DNA of 64,000 bases, taken from Pelobates cultripes (lineage: Eukaryota > Chordata > Amphibia > Anura > Pelobatidae). Where the stretch lies: positions 242,678,480-242,742,479 of the forward strand of contig OW240917.1 in NCBI GenBank assembly GCA_933207985.1, read 5' to 3'. A program made the position numbers and the translations under genes. The notes under the pieces were generated by a model. That model was not told where the DNA came from and did no database searches. It worked only from the letters and a program-made list of their open reading frames with translations. Numbering within the stretch: position 1 is the stretch's first letter; each line of letters begins with the position of its first letter. This document shows, one piece after another, positions 23,041 through 34,645 of this stretch.

Positions 23041-23582
23041 GTTTTATGGGGGAAGAAGGGAATGCTATCCAATGCCCACTACGTATATACATGAAGTGCA
23101 CACCCCAAATGTTCTATTTAGCACCCAAAAAAATTGACTTTTTAAAACGTCGATGTAACCGCATTATTTGACGCTTTTATTTGACTCTCAGATAGTGAGT
23201 GCACCCCACTAATGTACTAGTTTGAAGAATTATTTTTTAATCTGTCCCTAACAACTGCAGCATACTCTACCTACACTAATAAGAGCTCATGTGCGTGCGG
23301 CGCTATGCGACTCCAGCTTATATATAGAGCCTGTGTCACATGCTGCACTGGCCAATCACAGCCATGCCATTAGTAGGCATGGCTGTGATGGCTTCTAAGG
23401 GCAAACGAGTCAAATGCTTGTTGATTGGCTGCCCTGCAGCTTTTCAAAACGCGCCATTAAATCGTCAAACACCGAATTACAACCCGAACATACATTGATA
23501 TGTCAGTGTTCAGGTCCGGGGTCCAAAAAACTTAATGTTCGGTACAAACCCAAACTTTGTGGTTCGGGTTCGCTCAACTCTA

Positions 23583-26500
23583 GTCATAAGATAAGCTCGC
23601 ACTGTGCAACTCTCTCTGCATGGTCTGTTAATAGTGGGAGGGTATCAGTCAGCATAAATTGATTTATGAAAGGCCATTTTGGGTATCACCATCGCCAGTG
23701 ACGCAAGTTGCATCACTGTCATGCTCTCCTGCCCATCCTGCCTGTCCCAATTGCATACCTCCCAAAGTTAGTAGGTATGTAGGTTCTGGGGTCTCACATG
23801 CCACACGAATATATATTTTTCTTTTAAATGTAATCGTTTAATACCCCTCTTAGCACCACATTGGTAAACAGCACTTTACGCAGCTCGCAGCTGTGGCGCT
23901 GAAAGAGTTCATTAACAATGTCACACATGCCAGGCTATGCTATGGTACATATAGCTGGACCCCACACCTGGTTCCACGAGGTGCAGCTTTTACACAAAAA
24001 AATACTTTTTTTACATTCGGAAAACTGCAATGGCATCTAATAAATACATAATGGTGTTATGTTTTCTTAAATATCACACTTTGGTGTAACTTTGCTGCAC
24101 TGACAAAATAAATAAAAAAACAAAGTATTAGTAGCAGTAAATAGAGTTCATCATGTTGAGATACGAATGTTTGAGACATCTTCTACTCCAACAGAATGTC
24201 CCCATTAAAATTATTGTGGTGTCTGTGTTCTTCGAAAGCAACAGCAAGGACAACTATCTCAATAACGAAAGCCTACTGAATTGTTTTGGTATCATATATA
24301 ATTAAGCTCCCTACTCTCACACATCAAATCTCATTGTTGAACATATGGTTTAGCAATCTGTTTATGGCCAGCATGGGGTTAACAGTGCTTTATATTCAGT
24401 CTACGAGAGCAGTAATTTTCAATATTGAGGCAGGTATGCACAGTTACATATAAATAGATCATGTTTGACTCACAGATTAAAATATCAGATCCTCTATACA
24501 ATACCGCTCAGGTCAATTTTTTATGAGTAATTCCAAAATCCCCCTGTGGTTTCATGCTTTCTATTGGCCTCTTAGCTCACAGTGTTCGCCTTTAAAACCA
24601 ATCAGTATCTAGCGACCAAATGGGGATTTTTCTACTATGTACCAACACAAAAGCAGCAGGTAATCTTTATAACAAAACTGTTCTCATCGCTGTCAGTTGC
24701 CACGTTTTACTCGACAAGAAAATCTGGAAAATAGTAATGATTTTCAATTATGAGTTATACAATCTGCCCGGCTATTGAAACTGATCTGGCATTTTAAGTG
24801 GCTATGAAGCACAACATCGTTTTGAATAAAACAGGAGTTTTTTAAGAAGCCTTGTGCACAATTTGTTTTTATTAAGATTCATGCAGTTCCATCCGTACCT
24901 GTTTATTTATCTTTGATGGTATTCTGGATTCTCTGCAGTGGGTAGAATGAGTTTTAGAAAAAAATGTATCTATAGCTCAGTACACAGTATATCAAATTAC
25001 AGAGAGAGGTCCTCATCGAAACTGAGGTTCGAGATCGTGAGAAGATAAAGACTTATAAGGCGAAAACATTTGGTTAAATTTTCCGGTAGTCTGAAGTTTG
25101 TTCAATGGGCATTTTGGCTCAGAGAATTTCGTCCATGCAAACAATTTGGAAAAATATTTTGGACAAATCAAAGTGGTTCCAACGTGGGCCAATCAGTGTA
25201 CTAAAATTTTTAAATACATGTGCACTTTTTCTCTCCTTTTGGTTCACAGATCAAGTTAGAAGAAGTAACCAATGTTTCTCTAATGGTCACTTTAATCTGA
25301 AAATAAAATCAATATTTATTTGCTGTCAACTAGCCGTCAATCATTTTTTTTCCCCCCACCAATTATGTTTTTTCCTTTGTGCTACCGATTAAACTTTGAA
25401 TTACAAAACAAATGGCTCATCTATTGTCTGTTTTGCTTGCTTCGTGATTCATCCAAATAAGCCACTTTGAAGTTTGGAATATCATCGATCAACCAAAACT
25501 CAAAAGATTTACAATTCAGGAGAAACTGAATGGACATGTCTATTACAATACCCCTCAAACTGATATGTTCTGACCACTTTTACCATTATTGGACTAGAGT
25601 TTCAAAATACTGCTTTTGTTGTCTCTTTATAAAAATGGTTCAATAAAAAAAGGTTTAAAAGGAAAAGCACCCTATAACTTAGGTAATCGAGTTAAGTGAT
25701 CACAATCTTGGCGAAGAAGAGTTACCCACTGTCGGACTCTTCTCTAATAAAATTAACTTTAAATATTACTCTCTGAGGACCACAGCTCTTTTCTTCAGCA
25801 CAACAATTTAATATTTGTTTTATTTTTTGTTTATAGTTTAATAATTGCAACTTTGCCTCGCCACATGCAAAATTACTATAATATCAGCTGCTTATAGAAT
25901 ATCAGCCAATTTCATTAATACACAGGATATTGGCAGCATTGCACAGTATGTGGGAGAGTCTGCAATCCTGTTACAGGCAATTCCGTACAACGAAGAATAC
26001 GTGGGCGGCCAGTTACAAATGGGCATTGACATTTCATTTACCACATTCGAATATCCTTATAGAAGTTTGTTTTTTTCCCAAAGACCCCTTAATTTATAAT
26101 GGATATTATTTCACGGATCTTTCAAAAAGTGAGAAGATCACATCTCCTTATAATCACGGGCCATCTGCTTTCAACCTTGAATTCTGGTTTAGTAAATACC
26201 TCCGCCAGTGTATGAAGATGGTAGCTTTCCTTTCAGGTTGTGATTAAACTGTAACCGCAATAATCTCCAGAAACCTTTTCCAAAGAGAACACTGTACCTG
26301 GAGGCATTTCTGTACTGAATAGTGATACTGGTAAACATTCCCTATCACTGTTAGTGAGTGTTCCTATGCTGAAACAGTTCATAAATGAATCTTTATTCTG
26401 TTTGTTCCAATACAAACAGTATAGTTATATTGATTGTTTTCCTAACTGCTTTAGTGATATTATATTTCCATTTAGTCTATTGTATGGTTGAGTCACTACT

Positions 26501-26688
26501 CATGCTGTTCTGCCTTGCTCCCCAGTATCTGTGTAGTTAGCTGTTAGAATTTAAGTTTCCGGTTAGCTGGCAACAAAACCTTACACTAGTTTTACAGGCA
26601 TTGCCAATCTATTCTTTTATGCTAAGCGCTTCTTACATCTTTGGCCTCCAGATTTGTCTGGCCCTCATTTTATCCTATGCTGACATAA
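23583..26688. other. No gene recognised (about 3.1 kb)
   Basis: Largely single-copy-looking AT-rich sequence. ORFs at 25105-25392 and 25845-26247 (two overlapping frames) show no domain, and the overlapping frames argue against coding. Conserved non-coding elements cannot be judged without alignment. Confidence 0.6.
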
Positions 26689-26850
26689 TTTAAAGGAACA
26701 CTTTGGGCACCATAACAACATAATCAAAGTGAAGTTATTTTGGTGTCAAGAGGTCTCTGGTGCTGGCATACCTTTAGGGTTTAAACAATTTGTGAATGTA
26801 TTAACCCCAAAGTCTTCATCGCTGGATTGCTCTGCCCCCCCAATTAGACT
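26689..26850. mobile_element. T2 MITE end fragment
   Basis: It begins TTTAAAGGAACACTTTGGGCACC, a T2-type end matching the outer element at 13479. No right end was found. Confidence 0.5.
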
Positions 26851-27014
26851 TGGGCACAGGATACACTTTTGTTTCACCCGAATGTATTTGTACAAAAAAA
26901 AAAAGTTGTTCATTGACTCTTTTGTTTTTGGCCGAATTTCGGTCAGATTTTCGATTTAAAGATCACATTTATTAAATCGGCTCACTCTCCCATCCCACAT
27001 CCCTATGCTAAAGC

Positions 27015-27405
27015 AATGTATTGAAAAAGGCCGACCTCTTTATCCGAATGCACGAATGGCCCATTAGTTTGGTGCGCCAACATTCAAATCACTCCAATCA
27101 TGCCTGTAATAATAAATATATAAGAGTGAGCCAAACTAGCGAATGAACACTGAGCATTAGATCCATGCATGCATTCAGATGACTCGTTCGGCAGTTTGTA
27201 ATACATACAATAACATACAGTACACTGTCTGTCTGTAATTTAAAAGGCTGAACGAGTAACCTGAATTAAAGAATGGCTCATTCATTCAGTGTGCATTCGT
27301 TAGATTCAGATATGATGGGAGTGAGCAGAAAGAACTAAGGTGCACCAAAAGAATGAGCCATTTGTGCATTTGGATGCAGCGTTCGGCCTTTTGAATTACA
27401 GACCA
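27015..27405. mobile_element. Palindromic foldback element
   Basis: The sequence reads as one hairpin in three concentric steps: 27025-27077 with 27340-27391 (outer, aaaggccg...ggtgcgcc), ctagcgaatgaacactgag near 27137 with its counterpart near 27283, and actcgttcggca (27180) with ggctgaacgagt (27246). The central loop is a short AT-rich spacer. No target duplication was assigned. Confidence 0.65.
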
Positions 27406-27660
27406 TGTAATGCAAAAGGCCAAACGTGACTTGCAAATAAACCATGGGGTATGGAAGAATTTACTTTGCCACCCATTCGTTTGTTCATTCGTTCGGCTCC
27501 CCGTTCTTCTTTTGTTTTGACAGGAAATACTATGCTTCACTGCCCTAGTCACTTCATCATTCCGTGGGTGAGAAACTTTTGGACACAACACCCAAACTAT
27601 ATAGATGTTTAGTTTTAAAACCTTTAAAAGTGATATGATGTAGGCTGCTTACATTAAATA

Positions 27661-27900
27661 TAATCTCTCTCCATTCTCTTGATCTTGTTCTCTAAATCTC
27701 TGTCACTCTCCACTGTTCTCTATATTTCTCTTCATCTTTACTCCTCAGTTTTTCTGTACCTTTCGCTAACTGTCTCTCTGAATCCCCTTCTCACTTTCTT
27801 TCCCATTGCTGTCTTTCTCTCTCTCCTTTTCATAAACTCCCTCTCTCTTCTTCACATTTCTCTCTCTCCCTCTTCTAACGCTCTCTCCCCCTCCTTCCCC
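27661..27900 (+). repeat. CT-rich low-complexity tract
   Basis: Runs of ctctctc and cttctc variants. The Leu/Ser-rich 74-codon frame is composition-driven. Confidence 0.7.
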
Positions 27901-28420
27901 TAAAAATAACAGTATAGAAATGATGAAAAAAGAGAAACTAGAATATAAAGAGAAATTTTATATATGAAGGAAACATAGAAACCCATAGGGCATCGTGGTA
28001 TACAAATTGGCTATAAATGAAAGCTGAATGTCACTCACATTGGGGAAATAGGAATGATCACATATCATCGCTTATTGCTTCTTTGGGAACACTTATCCAA
28101 AGAGAGATGGATACAGTTCTCAATCCAAGGACATATGCATAGAGAAATGGACAAGACAATAGTGCAGACTGTACCAATATTATAAAAGCAATAAAAGCAC
28201 CTTACTGGTGGCACATATGAAGTGCAAATTGACAAAATAAAATGTAACCCTTTCCTCCCTGGTTTCATGCATGTACAGGAAAATTGTGTTTTGCATTACA
28301 AAGCAAAGCAATGCAAGATGAAATATGGCCCCTTAACCATCACTTACATTCCCTCCATCCATCTCTGAGAGCCTGGGATAGAGCTGCAATGACTATTACA
28401 AATGACTGCAGTTCTAGAGG
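27901..28420. other. No gene recognised
   Basis: Nothing assignable between the CT and GA tracts. Confidence 0.6.
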
Positions 28421-29015
28421 AGAGAGGGTGAAGAAAGAAAGAGAGAGAGAGAGAAAGAAAGAACGAAAGAAAGACACAGAGAGAGAAATAAATAAAGAGA
28501 GAAACAGAGAAGGAAAGAAAGAATACAGAAATAAACTGAGAGAGAAAGAATGAAAGACAGAGAGAGAGAGAGAGAGAGAAAGAAAAAGAAAGAGAGGAAA
28601 AAAGAAGTGATAGTGAGAGAAGGAGAGAGAGAGCGAGAAAGAAAGACATAGTGAGAGAAAGAGAGAGAGAGAAAGAAAGACATAGTGAGAGAAAGAGAGA
28701 GAGAGAAAGAAAAAGAAAGAGAGGAAAAAAGAAGTGATAGTGAGAGAAAGAGAGAGAGAGAAAGAAAGACATAGTGAGAGAGAGAGAGAAAGAAAGACAT
28801 AGTGAGAGAAAGAGAGAGAGGGAGAGAGAGAGAAAGAAAGACAGAGAGAGAGAGAGAAACAGAGAAAGAAACTTAGAAGAGAGAAAGAAAGAAATATATA
28901 TAAAGAGAAAGAGAGACAAAATGAGAGAGAGAAACAGAGAAAGAAAAAGAGAGAGAGAGAAAGAAGGATGGAAAGAGAGAGAAAGAAAGAGAGAGAGAAA
29001 TAAAGATATCAGAGA
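28421..29015 (+). repeat. GA-rich microsatellite (gaga/gaaa)
   Basis: About 600 bp of near-pure purine made of gagagaaagaaagac phrases with longer-period repetition (for example gaaagacatagtgaga recurring at 28641, 28677, 28764 and 28794). The 191-codon Leu/Ser-rich antisense frame is a consequence of the CTTT/CTCT complement. Confidence 0.9.
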
Positions 29016-29800
29016 TCAGTGAAGGATTTCATGTAATTCCTGCGCATATTACCAACCACTCGTTAGTAGAATGAAATACCTGATAATATCAGTGACAAAC
29101 AGAACCTTTCCACGGGCTCCTGGAGGGGCCTGCTTGCCAGCCCCCTGCCTCAGGACTATGGACCCTGCAATATAGCTTGCCCAATGCAATTTAAAAGGCT
29201 AGTACTCCAGAAAGAGAGACTGACCGTTAACCCTGATTCCTTGGAACTGTTTTGGCCTTAGGACCATGTGCACATTTCGAGATATCTTTTCATATTCATT
29301 TCAAATTATTTATTTTTGTTGTGTTAATACAATACAATATCTATACTTATATAAGAAGTGTGCTAAATTCCACTTAACGAGTACCGCACTCCAAGTATCT
29401 TGTAAATACTCTGCTGTTGCAATGTTCTGTTCGAGAAGCTTTTGACAAACTAAGCAAGTTCTGCCTTGTGACAAAGCCTTGCTTCCATGTTCCAAGTTGG
29501 CACAAACGCTGGCTACTGATTAATCACCCTTCACATTGCTAGAATAAAAGTGGATTTTAGGAAATGAGTGTGATGTGTTGAAAAGCGTTACGAGAGTCAC
29601 TGCGCTTTTTCTTTTCCTAACAATGCTATTCTAAAACAATATGGATCGGTGTAAAACATGCACATTTAAAGATGGAGGACTTACACTCACATTGAAACAT
29701 ATTTACATTCCACAACAGTCTGCGAATATAAAAAGCAGCACAGATAGAGCGTCAGCGTTTTTAAAATTTAATGAGAACGTTTTCAAATATATATTGTAAT
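29016..29800. other. No gene recognised
   Basis: Nothing assignable. Confidence 0.6.
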
Positions 29801-29925
29801 AAAGGAATAGCTCAGTGGTTAAGGAAGCCGGCGGAATTCTTTCAGAGTTACAGGCTATTCGCAATGAGGTGAAGTCCACTTTCCATCCTTCCGAGGTCGG
29901 TAACATGAGCACCATCGGCTATAAT
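29801..29925 (+). mobile_element. tRNA-derived SINE fragment
   Basis: The phrase aatagctcagtggttaagg matches a tRNA-type pol III A box (TRGCNNAGY-N-GG). The downstream tccatccttccgaggtcgg is wording common to amphibian tRNA-derived SINEs. A clear B box is not preserved. Confidence 0.5.
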
Positions 29926-30140
29926 AACTTCTTAACCCCAGGATTTACCAAATAGAATATTACCAAAAACTACATATACATTAAACACTTTCATATTATT
30001 ACCCATCTTGACATTTGCTTTTTAGCTGCTCTTTTCCAAATCTTTATTGCTTACTGCCAAATACAAATAAAATATATAAAAAAGTATAAATAAAAATCAA
30101 AGTTTAGTAGATAGACCTCCAATGTAAAATATTATTACGC

Positions 30141-30509
30141 ATTTTTTCATTCGGGTATACCTAAAACTAGCTTGCAAAAGCTGCAGTTCTCTTGTCTGCA
30201 GCCTTTGCAAGCCCTCCCCTTCTAACCACGCCCAGATTTTCTGTAGTTGTCCAATCACATACTTTCCAATTCAGCTCAATGAGAAGTCTGTGCAAGGCAG
30301 GCGCTCTGGGCAATTGCTGCCTCTTGAGCTTAGCTCAACTGAGCTGAACAAAACAGGAAGTAACAGGACCTGTTGTCTGATTAATTTATAAAAGTGCCGA
30401 TTTCTATTAAAATGTGCACTTTTTGTAAATTTAAAGAAGACGCACTCTTCCTACATAAAGCAGTTCAGCAAGCTAAAGAACTTTAGGTGTTTGGAATGCT
30501 CCTTTTAAA
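30141..30509. repeat. Dispersed repeat with T2-like right end
   Basis: It contains ctcttgtctgcagcctttg, gggcaattgctgcctcttgag and acaggaagtaacaggacctg and ends ggaatgctcctttTAAAA, a T2-type end. The left end is not clear. Confidence 0.45.
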
Positions 30510-30533
30510 AAAGAAAAGTTGTGATAGCCAGCA

Positions 30534-31071
30534 TTAAAGGGACACTATAGTCACCTGAACAACTACAGCTTAATGTATTTGTTCAGGTGAAATCTATAGC
30601 TCCCTGCAGGCAATCTAATGTAAACACTGTGTTTTCAGAGAAAATACAGTGTTTACATTGATAGGAATACCTCCAGTGGCCGTCACTCAGATGGTCATCA
30701 GAGGGACTTCCTATCATGCATGGCCCTAAAAAAGCCATGTACACGTCAGACGTAGTAAAATATGTCTGACGTGTGCAGGAGAGAGAAGGCACTGTGTGCG
30801 CGCCTTCTCTCTCCTGCCTGTCAGCAGAGGAGAGGGGGCGGGCAAACCCAGTCAGTCAACCCAGCTCGCGGCCGCGCACTCAGGACTTCATAGGGAATGC
30901 TGCCCTATGAAGTATGTGCGCATGTGCGGCAAAGGGAAATGGAAGCGTCTGATTGCTCCCTGCTCGTGCCAGCCTATTTCGTAATTTTGACGAAATAGGG
31001 GGCGCGGCTCCACAAGGCTCCCAGTGCTGGAACCAGGTGAGTAAAATCCTCTGCTTGGAGAGTCCCTTTAA
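30534..31071. mobile_element. T2/Kolobok-like MITE
   Basis: TTAA at both ends (30534-30537, 31068-31071). Ends are agggacactatagtcacctg and the facing gcttggagagtccct. It shares interior wording with 14609-15037. The GC-rich 3' half with small ORFs is non-coding. Confidence 0.8.
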
Positions 31072-31374
31072 GTAAAAAGAAAGAGGTTTAGTTAAAATTT
31101 TACCTTACAGTTTTTACATTATTAGACATAAAAAGTTGGTACTCAGCAGGAAAGCCTGTCACATACGCTCAGTGATCTCTTTATTAAGGAATCTTGTACA
31201 CCTGTTTTTTTATGCACACCGACTAATAGGACAAACTAATCATGTGGAAGCAACACTGCATACAAGCACACAGACATTCTCAAAAGGTTAGATGGTGTTC
31301 ACACAACACTTCAGAATGACTTTCACGGTGTAATGATTGCTTAGTAAATAACCCCGATAGAGGTAATCAAATCT
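31072..31374. other. No gene recognised
   Basis: Nothing assignable. The Tc1 similarity may start slightly earlier than 31375. Confidence 0.5.
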
Positions 31375-31809
31375 TAGAAACTGCTGATCTCCTGACATTT
31401 TCACATGCTAAAAAACATTCAGTGAGCTTCAGCTGTATGGGTGGAACTGCCTTGTTAATGAGAAATGTCAGAGAGAATGGTCAAACGGTTTCAGGAAGGT
31501 GAGAGTAAAAGAAATATCCAACGATTGCTTTGGAAAAAAAACATCTCTGATTGAACACCACATTGAGTCTTGAGGTCAATGGGCTACAAGACCACACCAG
31601 CTTCCACTCCTGTCAACCTAGTACAGCTAACTGACACAAGAACCGGGTAGTAGAAAATTGGAAAAACATTTCAGTTTGACAAATCTCAGTTACTACAGCA
31701 ACGTGCGAGATGGTATTGTCATAATTTGGCATAAACAACAGCATGAATCCATGGGTACATTCCTTATTGGTCCAGCAGTTGGATGTTGGTAATGGTGTGA
31801 TGATGTGAG
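31375..31809 (+). pseudogene. Tc1-like transposase fossil, left half
   Basis: Decayed Tc1/mariner transposase coding in several frames. Recognisable pieces are ttccactcctgtcaacc, gaaaattggaaaaacat and the stretch encoding a QQHESMG-like block (ggcataaacaacagcatgaatcc), which follows the first catalytic region in this family. It breaks off at gtgtgatgatgtgag and resumes 9.5 kb later at 41325 after an insertion. Stops and indels are frequent, so it is long dead. Inverted termini were not located. Confidence 0.65.
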
Positions 31810-31984
31810 CAAAAGAAAAAAACAAACACTCAAACCACAATATAGTGGGCGAGTATGTGCTGAATAGTAAATAAGTGTCTTGAGTTGTAAAGGATCATAC
31901 ATGGATAGGCAAGCACCAACTATGTATATACAGAACACATATATTTATTGTGCTAGTGAATTCAATAAACTAGCCTTAGAAGAC

Positions 31985-32432
31985 TTGTGTGTAGGTAGCG
32001 GTTATCGTGTGGTGTGAACCATAACAATCCCCAAAATCGCTCAATTCCCCCCCAATCAAACTAGGAAACGTATATATGTGGTATAAAAAAGGCCACAGCT
32101 TTATTTATAAATTAACAAACAACTGTAAATAAACCAACCATAAATAATTTAGGTGTAAGTATGCTTATCTTCAAACTAGTCCTTGCCAACCGTACCACCA
32201 AAACTCTAGGGTACACCCCCCACCAAGCCATCGGCCCTCCCCCCTCGTCCAAGATACCTGGCCTTCACTTTGGCCTTCAAACTCCACATGCCAACCCCTG
32301 GCCACCTTTCCTGGCACGGAGGGCACGCCCAAATACCCAAAACATTTTCGAGGTCAGGGGAGGGACCCGACCCAGCATCTTTCTTTTTCTGTACTCCTCT
32401 TCCCAATAGGTTCGGCAAGGACCATACCCGCC
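31985..32432 (-). repeat. Ngaro 1 split direct repeat B2
   Basis: A 448-bp 3' terminal copy. On the minus strand it carries the AATAAAGCTGTGGCC polyadenylation-type motif. It matches B1 with about four substitutions. Confidence 0.9.
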
Positions 32433-32500
32433 GGCTGTGACAAGAAAAAATTGTTAATGACAAACAGACAAACAACGCAAAACAAACAGGGGAGGGAGGG

Positions 32501-32671
32501 AGGGGACTAGTTACCTTGCCGTTAAATTTAAGATGGCTGAGGTAGCAGACAAAATGTCACCTATTTATATGACCCCACCCTACTCCTTAGCTAAATCACA
32601 CACCCATACTTCCACCACACCCACACATGCCTCCTATCCGGCTAGCTTTCAGCCCGCCTCCTCTGGGCCTT
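32501..32671 (-). repeat. Ngaro 1 split direct repeat A2
   Basis: Internal copy of the 5' terminal A1 repeat, lacking a 9-bp ccaccacac unit. It joins B1 directly (gggcc|ttgtgtgtagg on the plus strand), which is the circle-junction-like order seen in Ngaro elements. Confidence 0.9.
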
Positions 32672-33117
32672 GTGTGTAGGTAGCGGTTATCGTGTGGTGT
32701 GAACCATAACAATCCCCAAAATCGCTCAATTCCCCCCCAATCAAACTAGGAAACGTATATATGTGGTATAAAAAAGGCCACAGCTTTATTTATAAATTAA
32801 CAAACAACTGTAAATAAACCAACCATAAATAATTTAGGTGTAAGTATGCTTATCTTCAAACTAGTCCTTGCCAACCGTACTACCAAAACTCTAGGGTACA
32901 CCCCCCACCAAGGCATCGGCCCTCCCCCCTCGTCCAAGATACCTGGCCTTCACTTTGGCCTTCAAACTCCACATGCCAACCCCTGGCCACCTTTCCTGGC
33001 ACGGAGGGCACGCCCAAATGCCCAAAACATTTTCGAGGTCAGGGGAGGGACCCGACCCAGCATCTTTCTTTTTCTTTACTCCTCTTCCCAATAGGTTCGG
33101 CAAGGACCATACCCGCC
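32670..33117 (-). repeat. Ngaro 1 split direct repeat B1
   Basis: A 448-bp copy lying just downstream of the SGNH reading frame. It probably holds the 3' end of the transcript. Confidence 0.9.
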
Positions 33118-33145
33118 ACTAGCCCCAGCTGCATTTACGCCTAAA

Positions 33146-33736
33146 TCAGCGGGCGCGACCCCCAAGCAACGCCATGGCCTGTTCCAACGCGTCCTGTAGC
33201 GCTAAATTAAATAAGTCCAAGCCTACGTCAGTTAGATGGACCCTGTCCGGGCGAAAATAGATTGCTGCCTCGCGCTCAAAATACGGTGTCGCACTGTTAA
33301 GCCCCCGACGCCTAGGACAAATTTGGAAACCCGCTTATTAATCTTGACCCTGCAGCGCTCAATAGCACCCTGATCGCGTGCGCACTTCCAATAGTTCCTA
33401 GAAACGATATCCGACCATATTAAACAAAGTCGTGGAAAAGCACACGCAAGCGCGCCAAATCTCGCCTGATGAGTTCCCCCAGCCCCCACGCAGGCAGGGA
33501 CCCCAGATCGTTCCCCCCCAGATGCACCACCAAGATGTCCGGGGCTCCTAATAAAGTGGATAACTGCACGACCTCCGGTAATAGCTGACCCCATCTCATG
33601 CCCCGGAACCCGAACCACCGGACCTCCGCCAGCTCCCGAGGTATTCCGAGCAGTGTCCCACCCGGGCGTACCCCAGCCCGCAGGTGAGCCCAGTAGATGT
33701 ACGAATGACCGATCAACCAGATCCGTCGGCCAGGCC
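33146..33736 (-). pseudogene. SGNH hydrolase domain of Ngaro 1, frameshifted
   Basis: SGNH/GDSL hydrolases are Ser-His-Asp/Asn esterases; some Ngaro elements carry one, role unknown. Block I reads IGHSYIYW (Ser in a GHS context), block III reads VVHLGGNDLG (Gly/Asn oxyanion residues), and block V reads PDRVHLTDVG with the D-x-x-H pair. These lie in three frames: 33812-33420, then 33439-33232, then to the TGA at 33146-33148. That implies two single-base shifts, near 33430 and near 33282. Relative to the ortholog in Ngaro 2 the domain is full length. The coding entry at 33736 follows a pyrimidine-rich stretch ending in CAG, which suggests a splice acceptor. Confidence 0.75.
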
Positions 33737-34570
33737 CTGTGGAGAAAACACAAGGGGGACACCGATCAGACGTGTGGGCCGTACATAAGACCGAAACCTC
33801 CCCGATTCCCATCTGCCAATCCTCTGAATGGCCTGGTCCGAAAAACCTAAACGGGAGGCTTCAGTTGCGGCCCCAATTCGAAAAGAATGTCCCCCAAAGT
33901 CTGCACTCGAAATACCCAGTTGGTCGAGTGCCAACCGAAAGACCCGAAGAAATTGGAACCGAGAAAGGAAGGAACCGCCCCCATGAATTAGTAGAGGGCC
34001 CTCAACGTCCGGGCGACCAAGACAATAAGACTGAAAAGATGCGACAGGGCAGACAGCCGAACCCGGAATAGCGCGGAGGGTAACCCATGCCCCTTTGCCG
34101 AAGATGTCGGTTTTGGACCTTCGTACCAAAAAACGCACTGAATCCGACACCACAGACACATCGCTGAACAACAAGCCCCCCGGGATCCGTTTGCTAGGGC
34201 TCACAAGCTCACCGATTCGAAGGGCGCCGAAAAAGGCGAAAGTAAAAGCCAACTGGAACAAACGTGCCTCCAAATCTGAAAAACAAACCCTGGGTAAGAC
34301 CGACGCAATGCCTACTAGCAGAGCGCCAGAGACCGGCCTCCGAGAATCCCGCAGGTGTGGGCCCTTGCACCAGCCGCGCATCGCCAGCCGAGCCATGCAG
34401 TCCTTGGTAACGTCAGGCACCTTAGTCAAGTTGAACCAGAAACTAAGACCGGATAGCTTCCCTGAAACCGTAGCCGGAGAACACCCGCTAGCCTCCCAGA
34501 ACCAGAAGATCCGTAAGATCCCCTGAACCCTTGCAGAGGTCGAATCAAACCCACCTAGGTCTTGTTCCAA
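33713..34570 (-). CDS. Tyrosine recombinase of Ngaro 1
   Basis: Integrates the circular DNA copy by strand exchange, in place of a DDE integrase. In the 285-residue frame the catalytic set is visible: Arg118 (FGALRIGELV), Lys153 (RRSKTD), His228-x-x-Arg231 (GGHSFRIGAAT), Trp254 (IGRWES) and nucleophile Tyr262 (FRSYVRP). The N-terminal core-binding region continues upstream of Met1, but in a different frame on the other side of a C7 run (plus 34582-34588; G7 on the coding strand). The listed start is therefore probably not the true N terminus. RT-RNase H ends 75 nt upstream with TAA in the same frame. The original was likely a single polyprotein or a frameshift fusion with RT. The catalytic domain is intact. 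Confidence 0.85.
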   Translation of the reverse strand: MEQDLGGFDSTSARVQGILRIFWFWEASGCSPATVSGKLSGLSFWFNLTKVPDVTKDCMARLAMRGWCKGPHLRDSRRPVSGALLVGIASVLPRVCFSDLEARLFQLAFTFAFFGALRIGELVSPSKRIPGGLLFSDVSVVSDSVRFLVRRSKTDIFGKGAWVTLRAIPGSAVCPVASFQSYCLGRPDVEGPLLIHGGGSFLSRFQFLRVFRLALDQLGISSADFGGHSFRIGAATEASRLGFSDQAIQRIGRWESGRFRSYVRPTRLIGVPLVFSPQGLADGSG

Positions 34571-34645
34571 AGCAACCCAGTCCCCCCCATGCCTTACCGT
34601 ACCGAACCCAAGTTGCCTCAGACACCGAAGACCGAATCCATTCCC

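Larger units (their letters stand above)
19821..23582 (-). mobile_element. Decayed autonomous hAT transposon
   Basis: A 3.76-kb element with matching ends: tagaattgagcgg at 19821 and its counterpart ccgct-type cgctcaactcta ending at 23582. Ends of the tagagttgagcgaac kind are common on amphibian hAT elements. The transposase lies on the minus strand. The 8 bases outside the two ends (ctatctat and gtcataag) do not match, so no target duplication survives; the left flank is a microsatellite that may have changed. Confidence 0.75.

Noticed and set aside
25845..26247. Two overlapping ORFs of 84 and 105 codons as an exon
   Set aside because: Different overlapping frames, no domain, and no clear splice context.
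28344..28919. 191-codon Leu/Ser-rich ORF resembling a membrane protein
   Set aside because: It is the complement of a GA microsatellite.
32161..33094. Two near-identical 82-codon plus-strand ORFs as duplicated genes
   Set aside because: They are the same antisense frame in the two copies of the Ngaro B repeat.
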